Below, in pieces: positions 54,326-60,817 of a stretch of 60,817 nucleotides of DNA. Location of the stretch: the NCBI GenBank assembly GCA_944324465.1, contig CALUWI010000015.1, forward strand, positions 1 through 60,817, read 5' to 3'. Positions within the stretch are counted from its first letter, which is position 1. Every line of letters starts with the position of its first letter. This DNA is from an uncultured Mucispirillum sp. Its GTDB lineage: Bacteria; Chrysiogenota; Deferribacteres; Deferribacterales; Mucispirillaceae. The notes below the pieces were generated by a model, which was not told the DNA's origin, ran no database searches, and was given only the letters and a program-made list of their open reading frames with translations. A program made the translations under genes and the position numbers.

Positions 54326-55774
54326 ATGCCTGAAAGTAACATTGTATTAAAACATATAGAAATTGCGAAAAAGATTTATCAGTATATTCTTGATAATAAA
54401 ATACTAAAAGGTGATAAACTTCCTGGCGGCAGAACTTTTGCTGTTCAATATAATGTTAGTAAAAATACAGTATATGAAGCACTGGAGCTGTTGCAGGCAG
54501 ACGGCTATGTAATTATAAAAAAAGACAGCGGTACATTTGTTACTGATAAAATATGGAATACTGCTCTTTCAGGTGCACCTAACTGGGATGCATACATTAA
54601 TAACAGCTGGTCCCATAATAGAAACGAAATATTAGATAATGTATTTTGTGATGAAAGCAGAATAGAAGATGATGTTATATACTTATCTCAGGACTGTCTT
54701 GCATCTAAATTTAATGCATCTGCATATATAAATAAGGCTTTAGAGATTATTCCATATATTATCCAAAAAAATAAACTTTTTACCCAGTATATTTTTCAGG
54801 GCGACCCATTATACAGGAAAACCATTGCAGAGTATCTTAATAAACGGTGGAATACAGATATTGTGCAGAAAGAAAATATGATATTAACCCCGGGTATGCC
54901 AAACAGTATAGATTCACTTATCAGGGGCATTATCAGCAGGCATGATATTATTTATACTGAATCGCCAACATTTTTTCATGCTGTACCGCTGATTTTATCC
55001 CTTGGTCAGCAGGTTTCTGCAATAGAGTGTGATGAAGAAGGCATCTGTATTGATAAACTTTATAAAAATTTAAAAAGAAACGGAAGGCATATTATTTGTG
55101 TTACTCCAACCTGCAGATATCCAAATGGTAAAACAATGAGCCCGAAAAGGCGTCTTGAGCTGCTTGATTTCAGCTATGAAAATAAGATTCCTTTAATAGA
55201 ATTTGATAATATGTTTGATATGGAAAATATATTGCCGCCTTTATATGTGCTTGATAAACATAATATGGTAATTCATGCAGGAAGTATTGCTTATCCTTAT
55301 GCTTTTGGGCTTGGCATTGGCTGGATACTTGCACCAGAATATCTGCTTACAAGGCTTGCAGTTGTATCTATGGAAACAAACCACTATCCAGCTCAATTAA
55401 ACCATTTAATTACTTCTGTAATGCTTTCAGAAAATGTAAATGGGGGGGGGCTTTACAATCAGTTTGTTGACCAGTTTGTACCATTAAGAAATCATCATTT
55501 AGAAGAATGTGAAAAGCTGTTTAAAAAACATTTATCTAATATTGCATCATGGAACACATATAATGAAAGAGGACTTTATTATATTAAAATGGATAATGAT
55601 ATCAGTGTAAAAAAAATGATGAATTATAACAGTATGGTTCGCTTTGCTTCTGGCTCTATTTTTTCAAGTAACGATTCTCAATATATTCTTATTAATGGAC
55701 TTTCTCTTAGTTTGAAAAAATTAAATCAAGGTTTGGAAATTTTAAAATCTATTGCTTTAAAATCTAATAAATAA
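54326..55774 (+). CDS. GntR/MocR-type regulator with aminotransferase-like domain lacking the PLP lysine; contains a G9 tract
   Basis: The 482-residue protein has an N-terminal GntR winged helix (KGDKLPGGRTFAVQYNVSKNTVYEALELLQADGY) and a fold-type I aminotransferase-like domain (LTPGMPNSIDSLIRGI, TPTCRYPNGKTMSPKRR, EFDNMFD, WILAPEYLL). In MocR proteins the PLP lysine follows G-T-F-S; here the segment is GSIAYPYAFG (residues 319-328), with Tyr323 where Lys should be, so covalent PLP binding looks lost. Nine G at 55442-55450 encode three Gly (373-375); a change to eight or ten truncates the protein. It is 18 bases after the radical SAM gene and upstream of the second operon, which it may control. 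Confidence 0.82.
   Translation: MPESNIVLKHIEIAKKIYQYILDNKILKGDKLPGGRTFAVQYNVSKNTVYEALELLQADGYVIIKKDSGTFVTDKIWNTALSGAPNWDAYINNSWSHNRNEILDNVFCDESRIEDDVIYLSQDCLASKFNASAYINKALEIIPYIIQKNKLFTQYIFQGDPLYRKTIAEYLNKRWNTDIVQKENMILTPGMPNSIDSLIRGIISRHDIIYTESPTFFHAVPLILSLGQQVSAIECDEEGICIDKLYKNLKRNGRHIICVTPTCRYPNGKTMSPKRRLELLDFSYENKIPLIEFDNMFDMENILPPLYVLDKHNMVIHAGSIAYPYAFGLGIGWILAPEYLLTRLAVVSMETNHYPAQLNHLITSVMLSENVNGGGLYNQFVDQFVPLRNHHLEECEKLFKKHLSNIASWNTYNERGLYYIKMDNDISVKKMMNYNSMVRFASGSIFSSNDSQYILINGLSLSLKKLNQGLEILKSIALKSNK
55442..55450 (+). repeat. Homopolymer G9 inside the regulator gene
   Basis: Nine G, in frame, encoding Gly373-375. Ten G would end in a TGA within a few codons and eight G would reach a TAA shortly after, both removing about 105 residues. 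Confidence 0.88.
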
Positions 55775-55842
55775 CCGTCTGACTTTTTTTAAATCAACCG
55801 TCCTTGTAATATTTATAAATATTATATTACAGTATTATTATG

Positions 55843-55869
55843 AAAAGTAGAAATATGTTCTACTTTTTT
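55843..55869 (+). terminator. Intrinsic terminator after the regulator gene
   Basis: AAAAGTAGAA (55843-55852), five-base loop, TTCTACTTTT (55858-55867), then further T. Confidence 0.85.
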
Positions 55870-55895
55870 GGTTATACTTCTATAAATAGGGCTAA

Positions 55896-55937
55896 TATAC
55901 CTAAGTATAGTAAAGTAGGTGGGCAAAGTAATATAAT
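55896..55937 (+). promoter_or_regulatory. Candidate activator site and -10 element of the second reductase operon
   Basis: TATAC-CTAA-GTATA (55896-55909) is a perfect dyad, overlapping ACCTA/TAGGT arms at 55899-55903 and 55916-55920. A TATAAT lies at 55932-55937 but no TTGACA-like -35 is at the right distance, so activation by a protein bound at the dyad is plausible. Confidence 0.4.
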
Positions 55938-55957
55938 ATTAGTTATGGGAGGATTGC

Positions 55958-58900
55958 ATGAGTAATATTTCAAGGCGTTCTTTTTTAAAAGTTGGAGCAG
56001 CCCTTTCAGCCGCTGCAGCTTTTGGCTGTACTAAAGGTGATGAAGATGAGGTGTATACACCACTTTCACCACAGGATGATTTAGTTTTTGATACGGAAGA
56101 AAAAGTTGTATGCAGCAGTGGTGCTTATAACTGCGGCTCAAGGTGTCATCATAAAATTCATGTAAAAAATGGCAGAATGATAGCTATGACTTCTGCAGGT
56201 GATGTGCCTTATGATGCATGTAAAGAGTTAAATGAAAATAATCCAGATGAATTTGTTCATGATACACTTGCTACAATGTCAGAAGGTAAACAGGTGCAGT
56301 ACAGAGCCTGCGCAAGAGGTTATTCATATATTTCAAAAACTTATCAGCCAGACAGATTAAAATATCCATTAATCAGAGATGAAACTCTTGGTTTTCCAAA
56401 AGGTGATGTTCGCGGTTTCAGGCGTGCAACATGGGATGAAGCACTTAAAAAAGCAGTAAATATGATAGTTGCATCTTATAATGCATCAGATGATACAAAT
56501 ATTGGTTATGTAACAGGTACAGGCAGACAGTGGATACATTATAACCTTGTAGCTCGCTTTAGAAAAAAATTCCCATGGGTATGGTTTAATAATAACGAAT
56601 CAACAGGTAATACTGACGGTGCAAAATTTGACAGTATTGGCGGTACATCTAAATCTAACAGCAGAACAGACAGATTTAATTCAAAATTCATACTTACCTG
56701 GGGTCAGGATAACAGCAGCACTACTTTTTATCAAGTAAATGCATACTGGATGGAAACAAAAATAAGAGAAGATTTAAAAACTCCAATAGTTGTAATATCT
56801 TCTACATATAATGATGCTGCAGCAATGCTTGCAACAGGTGTTGAAGTAACTTATAAAAAATGGCAGCCATCAGATACAACAGCTGTACTTGGTCAGGAAA
56901 CAGAAGTATATCAAGAAAATTATATAGATGGTGATTTAGCATATCACAGCTATGAAATAACAGGTGGTGCAACAGGTGCATCAACAAAAGTACAGGTGCC
57001 TGCATGGGTTGCCTGCCGTCCTGCAACTGACGGTGCTTTAATGGTTGCAATGATGTATGTTATTTATAAACGGGGACTTTACGATAGGAAATTTTTACAA
57101 GATGCATGCTTTGGATTTTTTAAAGGGCAGGAAATTATAAGTACAGCACCAGCAAAATGTCAGGCAGGTATGCCGGTATGGGCACCACATGATGGTAAAA
57201 TAGGTGATACAGGCGACCAAATCAGTACAGGTAAAACATTTACAGGCAAAAAAATGGTAGTGCCTGCAGGATATTCATTTGAAGAATATTTGGAATCATT
57301 AGAACAGTCTACAGCAGCTGGCGGCTGGCTCAGCAGTGACGGCAGTGATGACAGCAATAAATATGCAGGCGTATTAAATTATGCTGCAAGACTTACAGGA
57401 GTATCTGCAGATATTATTGAAGCAATAGCCATAAAATATGCAGAAACAAAACCTGCATTTTTAGAAGCAGGCGGCGGCCCGCAAAGAGCATATAACGGTC
57501 TTGAATGGTGCTGGCTCTGTTTCTGCTTTGCTGCTATGTGCGGCCATACTAATAAAAGAGGCGGCGGTCCTGGTATGACAATGTACAGCACACCAGATGA
57601 AATGGTATATGAAGAAAGATTAAGCAGTGCATGGAACTCTGGCTCATCAAGGGTGGACCCATGGAGCGGTGCAACTATTGCAACAAACTTATCTGCATAT
57701 CCTCATACGGCTATTACTGGTAACGACTGGAGAACACCAGAACAGATAGTAGAAGCTGTAAAATTAGAAACAGCATGGTATGAAAACCCTCAAACTGGTG
57801 AATCAACTTATCCTTACGGAATAAGACCAAACGGTCCTATAGATGTATCTGGCAGAGAAAAACCTATTCAGTTAGACTGTTTTGTTGTAGTTCATGCAAA
57901 CTATATGGTATCTCAGGCAAATACTAATAAGTGGGCTGTTGCATTAAGAGACCATTTAAAATCATTGATTGTGGCAGATTTACACATGACACCTACTGCA
58001 AGATATGCAGATGTAGTGTTCCCTATTGCCAGCCATTTTGAAAGTGAATATTTTGGCGACCCATTTATTTTTGGTCCAACTGCAAGATTTTACCATGGTA
58101 AAGCAATAGAGCCAATGTATGAATGCTGGACAGAAGAAAAATTTGAACAGACTTTATGGTCTATGGTAAATGATGCATTAGGTATATCAAATGGCGATAT
58201 AACTGAAGGCGGTATTCCTGCATATATTGCAGAAACAGCAAGACCTTCAGGGGAAGCAACATATACAACAAGGATTGCGCCATCAACATACTATAAAGAG
58301 CTTGTTACAGAAAATGTTCAGACACCTTCATGGGAAGAATTAAAAAATAAAGGATTTTATGATTTAACAATCCCTGCTGATAAACCAATGGTAGGTATGC
58401 GTGATATAACAATCCCTGGCAGTGTAGACCCTAAAACAAATCAGGAAATTCCAGAAGACCATAAAATTGCTACATCAACAGGTCGTATAAACTTTTTCTC
58501 ACCATTCTGGTATCTGCGTATGCAGACATTAAAACAAGACCCTGCAAACCCTGCAAGTGCTGGTTTTAGAACTGCTACAGCTAAATATATACCAAATAGA
58601 GAAGGTTATGAAAAATTCTTTGCTGATATTGATTTGAAAAACTTTACAGGCTTTAAATCAGCAAACAGCCAAAGAACTTATAAACTGCTTTATTTATGCA
58701 ATAAACCAAGATATAGAGCTCAGTCAGTGCTTGATAATGTATCTATGATAAAAAATGAAGTAAAACACCATGGTGTTAGAATGAATGCAATAGATGCAGC
58801 AGAAAGAGGCATTAAAGACGGCGATTTAGTATATGTTTATAATGACAGAGGCTGTATAAAAGTTCATGCAGAAGTTTCATACAGGCTTCCACCTGGAGTT

Positions 58901-59140
58901 GTAAGTGTAGAACATGGTGTATGGTATAGACCTGCAACAGATGAAAATGAACAGGTAACAATTTGGATGTGTAAAAATAAAGATAATAAAACATATGAAC
59001 CTGTAAAAGTTCCTGTTGATTTAGGTGGCTGTGCAAATGTGTTAACTGATGACTGTTTTACATTAGACCCAACATTCTGTGTTCAGACTTTAGCAGCACA
59101 GGGCGGTCCATGTGAAGTCAGCTTAACAAAACCAGAGTAA
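55958..59140 (+). CDS. DmsA-like molybdopterin oxidoreductase, Tat-exported (second operon)
   Basis: The 1060-residue protein starts with a Tat signal (SRRSFLK, residues 5-11) ending in AFGC (Cys24, possible lipid-attachment site), then an Fe-S motif (VVCSSGAYNCGSRCHH and a later RACARGYS), the bis-MGD domains (TWGQDNSS, VVHANYMVSQANT, DLHMTPTARYADVVFPIAS) and a C-terminal domain (NDRGCIKVHAEVS, VSVEHGVWYRP). It is a paralogue of the enzyme at 45614 but clearly divergent. The first Cys of the Fe-S motif is six residues before the second rather than the usual two or three. GGGAGG precedes the ATG. The substrate cannot be read from sequence. Confidence 0.9.
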   Translation: MSNISRRSFLKVGAALSAAAAFGCTKGDEDEVYTPLSPQDDLVFDTEEKVVCSSGAYNCGSRCHHKIHVKNGRMIAMTSAGDVPYDACKELNENNPDEFVHDTLATMSEGKQVQYRACARGYSYISKTYQPDRLKYPLIRDETLGFPKGDVRGFRRATWDEALKKAVNMIVASYNASDDTNIGYVTGTGRQWIHYNLVARFRKKFPWVWFNNNESTGNTDGAKFDSIGGTSKSNSRTDRFNSKFILTWGQDNSSTTFYQVNAYWMETKIREDLKTPIVVISSTYNDAAAMLATGVEVTYKKWQPSDTTAVLGQETEVYQENYIDGDLAYHSYEITGGATGASTKVQVPAWVACRPATDGALMVAMMYVIYKRGLYDRKFLQDACFGFFKGQEIISTAPAKCQAGMPVWAPHDGKIGDTGDQISTGKTFTGKKMVVPAGYSFEEYLESLEQSTAAGGWLSSDGSDDSNKYAGVLNYAARLTGVSADIIEAIAIKYAETKPAFLEAGGGPQRAYNGLEWCWLCFCFAAMCGHTNKRGGGPGMTMYSTPDEMVYEERLSSAWNSGSSRVDPWSGATIATNLSAYPHTAITGNDWRTPEQIVEAVKLETAWYENPQTGESTYPYGIRPNGPIDVSGREKPIQLDCFVVVHANYMVSQANTNKWAVALRDHLKSLIVADLHMTPTARYADVVFPIASHFESEYFGDPFIFGPTARFYHGKAIEPMYECWTEEKFEQTLWSMVNDALGISNGDITEGGIPAYIAETARPSGEATYTTRIAPSTYYKELVTENVQTPSWEELKNKGFYDLTIPADKPMVGMRDITIPGSVDPKTNQEIPEDHKIATSTGRINFFSPFWYLRMQTLKQDPANPASAGFRTATAKYIPNREGYEKFFADIDLKNFTGFKSANSQRTYKLLYLCNKPRYRAQSVLDNVSMIKNEVKHHGVRMNAIDAAERGIKDGDLVYVYNDRGCIKVHAEVSYRLPPGVVSVEHGVWYRPATDENEQVTIWMCKNKDNKTYEPVKVPVDLGGCANVLTDDCFTLDPTFCVQTLAAQGGPCEVSLTKPE

Positions 59141-59152
59141 TGGAGGTAGAAT

Positions 59153-59962
59153 ATGAGTCAATGGGGATTTTATTTTAATCAAGATAGATGTTTAGGCTGC
59201 CTTACATGTAAAATGGCCTGCAAAAACTGGAATGAAAAACGCAGAGGCGATGCATCAATAAATATTCGCTCATATCTGCAGGATAATCAAGAGTATGCAT
59301 CAGAGCAAAATGGCGGCGAATATGGTGTTGGCTTAGGTCAGGAAGAAAATCAAAATATATATCTTGATAGTGAAGGCAGAAGCAACTATGAAGAATTTAA
59401 TAAATTCTATATGAAAGAAGACTGGCGTCGTGTTGAAACATACGAATATGGCACATGCTCATTAGATAAATCTACAAATACATTTGTGCAAGGTGTGGAT
59501 AGAAGATATCTTACTATATCTTGCAACCACTGTTCTGACCCAGTATGTGTTAAAGTATGCCCAATGGGTAACATTAGAAAAGACCCTGTTACTGGTGCTG
59601 TATTAGTGGTTAGTTATGAAAGCTGTATTTCATGTGGAAAATGTAAAGAAGCATGCCCATGGGATGCTCCACAGTTTTATGATAATAATTTTGCAGCATA
59701 TAAACAGGATGACCCAAAAAGACCAAAAATGACAAAATGCACATTATGCGTAGATAGAATATCTGTTGGTTTAAAACCTGCATGTGTGGCTGCCTGCTGG
59801 AACAGAGCTCTTGATGCAGGCCCTGTAGAAGAACTTATTGCAAAATATGGTGAAGGAAATATTACAACTACTTTACCAGAATTTAAAAGCAGCCAGACAC
59901 CACTTGGTGATACTCAGCCAAATATTTTCTTTAAGAAAAAAACAGACAGAATACGCAAATAA
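59153..59962 (+). CDS. DmsB-like four-cluster Fe-S subunit (second operon)
   Basis: The 269-residue protein has all four Cys groups: CLGCLTCKMAC, CNHCSDPVCVKVC, CISCGKCKEAC (complete, unlike the first operon's subunit) and CTLCVDR with CVAAC. It is about 60 residues longer, mainly through an acidic insertion after the first cluster (residues about 38-105). It lies 12 bases after the Mo subunit behind GGAGGTAG and should carry electrons to it. Confidence 0.92.
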   Translation: MSQWGFYFNQDRCLGCLTCKMACKNWNEKRRGDASINIRSYLQDNQEYASEQNGGEYGVGLGQEENQNIYLDSEGRSNYEEFNKFYMKEDWRRVETYEYGTCSLDKSTNTFVQGVDRRYLTISCNHCSDPVCVKVCPMGNIRKDPVTGAVLVVSYESCISCGKCKEACPWDAPQFYDNNFAAYKQDDPKRPKMTKCTLCVDRISVGLKPACVAACWNRALDAGPVEELIAKYGEGNITTTLPEFKSSQTPLGDTQPNIFFKKKTDRIRK

Positions 59963-59970
59963 ATAATATG

Positions 59971-60004
59971 CAGGGCAGTGTATTAAATACTATACACTGT
60001 CCTG
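59971..60004 (+). promoter_or_regulatory. Intercistronic hairpin between Fe-S subunit and chaperone genes (second operon)
   Basis: CAGGGCAGTGTAT (59971-59983) pairs with ATACACTGTCCTG (59992-60004) with one mismatch in 13, eight-base loop, 16 bases before the chaperone ATG. It occupies the same place as the hairpin at 49493 in the first operon, with a different sequence. Confidence 0.65.
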
Positions 60005-60020
60005 TAACAGTAGAGGCATT

Positions 60021-60698
60021 ATGGACAGCATTAAAGAATATTTCAATCTGCATAATAGAATGTTAAGGATTTTTTCGCAGGTATTTTATAAAGAGCCTGA
60101 CATTCATTATTTAGAAGTTATAAAAAAATATATTCCTGTATTAGAAGAAATTAGTAAAGAATATAAGATTAAAATGCTGGATAATGGAATAAAAAATTTA
60201 AAAACCTTTTTTAATAATAATCAGTTAGATGAAAAACACATAAAACAGTATGCAGCAGAATTTGCACAACTGTTTTTAAGTGTTGGTATATCTGTTGGTA
60301 AAAAAAGTATTATTCCGCAGGAATCAGTATATTTATCTCCGTCTGGCCTTTCTATGCAGGATGAAAGAGATGAGGTGCTGCAGTTTTATTACATATACAA
60401 CATTGGTAAAGAAAAAGATTTCAAAGAGCCTGAAGACCATATTTGTGCTGAAATTTATTTTATCAGTATGCTTGGTGATAAAGCTGTAGAAAATATTGAA
60501 ACAGCAGAGGATTTAAAAAGCAGCCAGTATTTAAATGCTATAATAGATTTTATGGATAGACATTTATTAAAATGGCTGCCTATGGTGGAAAAAGATATGT
60601 GCAGTTTAACAGACAATCTTTATTTCCAAGGTTCTGTTCAAGTAATATATGGGCTTTTACTTTTAGAAAAAGAAATGATTAGCGATTTATTAAGCTGA
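60021..60698 (+). CDS. TorD/DmsD-family maturation chaperone (second operon)
   Basis: The 225-residue helical protein repeats the landmarks of the chaperone in the first operon: YAAEFAQLFLS, ESVYLSPSGLSMQDE and EPEDHICAEIYFISML. It presumably serves the enzyme encoded at 55958. AGAGGC precedes the ATG. Confidence 0.86.
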   Translation: MDSIKEYFNLHNRMLRIFSQVFYKEPDIHYLEVIKKYIPVLEEISKEYKIKMLDNGIKNLKTFFNNNQLDEKHIKQYAAEFAQLFLSVGISVGKKSIIPQESVYLSPSGLSMQDERDEVLQFYYIYNIGKEKDFKEPEDHICAEIYFISMLGDKAVENIETAEDLKSSQYLNAIIDFMDRHLLKWLPMVEKDMCSLTDNLYFQGSVQVIYGLLLLEKEMISDLLS

Positions 60699-60741
60699 TA
60701 AGTTTAAAAAGCACAATTATTATGAAAGTTAGGAGAGTTAT

Positions 60742-60817
60742 ATGAAAAGGCTGATGTTATATACATTAACATGTTTGTTAGCGTTATCACTTCCTGCTTT
60801 TGCTTATGTTGGTGATG
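60742..60817 (+). CDS. Outer-membrane beta-barrel protein, N-terminal fragment (3' end outside window)
   Basis: The 25 codons visible encode MKRLMLYTLTCLLALSLPAF and then AYVGD, nearly identical in protein and DNA to the start of the barrel gene at 50236, including the signal peptide. AGGAGAG precedes the ATG. The second operon therefore continues in the same order as the first. Confidence 0.85.
   Translation, partial: MKRLMLYTLTCLLALSLPAFAYVGD

Overview
The window is AT-rich (about 30% GC by eye), densely coded and contains no rRNA, tRNA, CRISPR array or transposase gene that I can see. Gene content points to an anaerobically respiring Gram-negative bacterium: Tat-exported DMSO-reductase-family enzymes, multihaem cytochrome c, menaquinone methyltransferase, Na+-pumping methylmalonyl-CoA decarboxylase, an SfrAB-like NADPH oxidoreductase and outer-membrane beta-barrel proteins. 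My best guess is Deferribacterota, specifically something like the rodent mucus commensal Mucispirillum; this is inference from gene content and base composition, not from a search.

Layout. (1) 1-20256 is a surface-polysaccharide locus: the end of a coiled-coil protein built of 84-bp repeats, GT4 and GT2 glycosyltransferases, a giant sulfatase-fold membrane protein with 480-bp internal repeats, polytopic membrane proteins, a YidC-like protein, a sugar formyltransferase, a GNAT enzyme, a CDP-glycerol-transferase-like protein, a cytidylyltransferase plus class V aminotransferase pair, and a WbsX/RgpF-type glycosyltransferase. A duplicated RgpF tail flanks a AAA/DUF4143 ATPase. (2) 20407-31072 is housekeeping: methyltransferase, DUF134 regulator, Mrp, NifX-like protein, phosphohexomutase, orphan HicB-like protein, GNAT, Sel1-repeat protein, SfrB/SfrA-like pair and an exported protein. 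(3) 31077-35371 (minus strand) is a signalling operon (sensor-like protein, receiver, HDOD, SpoIIE phosphatase) ending in ubiE. (4) 35627-45320 holds a HIT protein, a large Ig-like lipoprotein behind a long leader, a DEAD-box helicase, a 424-bp fold-back element, and the mmdADCB decarboxylase operon. (5) 45614-60817 holds two paralogous respiratory operons of the same plan (Mo subunit, four-cluster Fe-S subunit, TorD-type chaperone, beta-barrel protein; the first also has a pentahaem cytochrome), separated by a radical SAM protein and a GntR/aminotransferase-like regulator.

The most interesting system is region 5. No NrfD/DmsC quinol-oxidising anchor is seen in the complete first operon; instead there is a beta-barrel and a multihaem cytochrome, as in the extracellular DMSO respiration (dmsEFAB) operon of Shewanella. 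The first catalytic gene is interrupted by a run of 10 G between its Tat signal and the mature enzyme: 9 G would restore one frame. A second run (9 G, in frame) lies inside the regulator gene, and a third (10 G) ends the formyltransferase gene in region 1. Together they look like slipped-strand contingency loci that switch an anaerobic respiratory enzyme, its possible regulator and a surface-glycan enzyme. The first operon's Fe-S subunit also has Ala in place of the cluster III cysteine whose replacement in E. coli DmsB gives a [3Fe-4S] cluster.

Coordinates of some starts were moved to codons with a good Shine-Dalgarno sequence; this organism often uses GAGGT or GGAG 5-9 bases before ATG.
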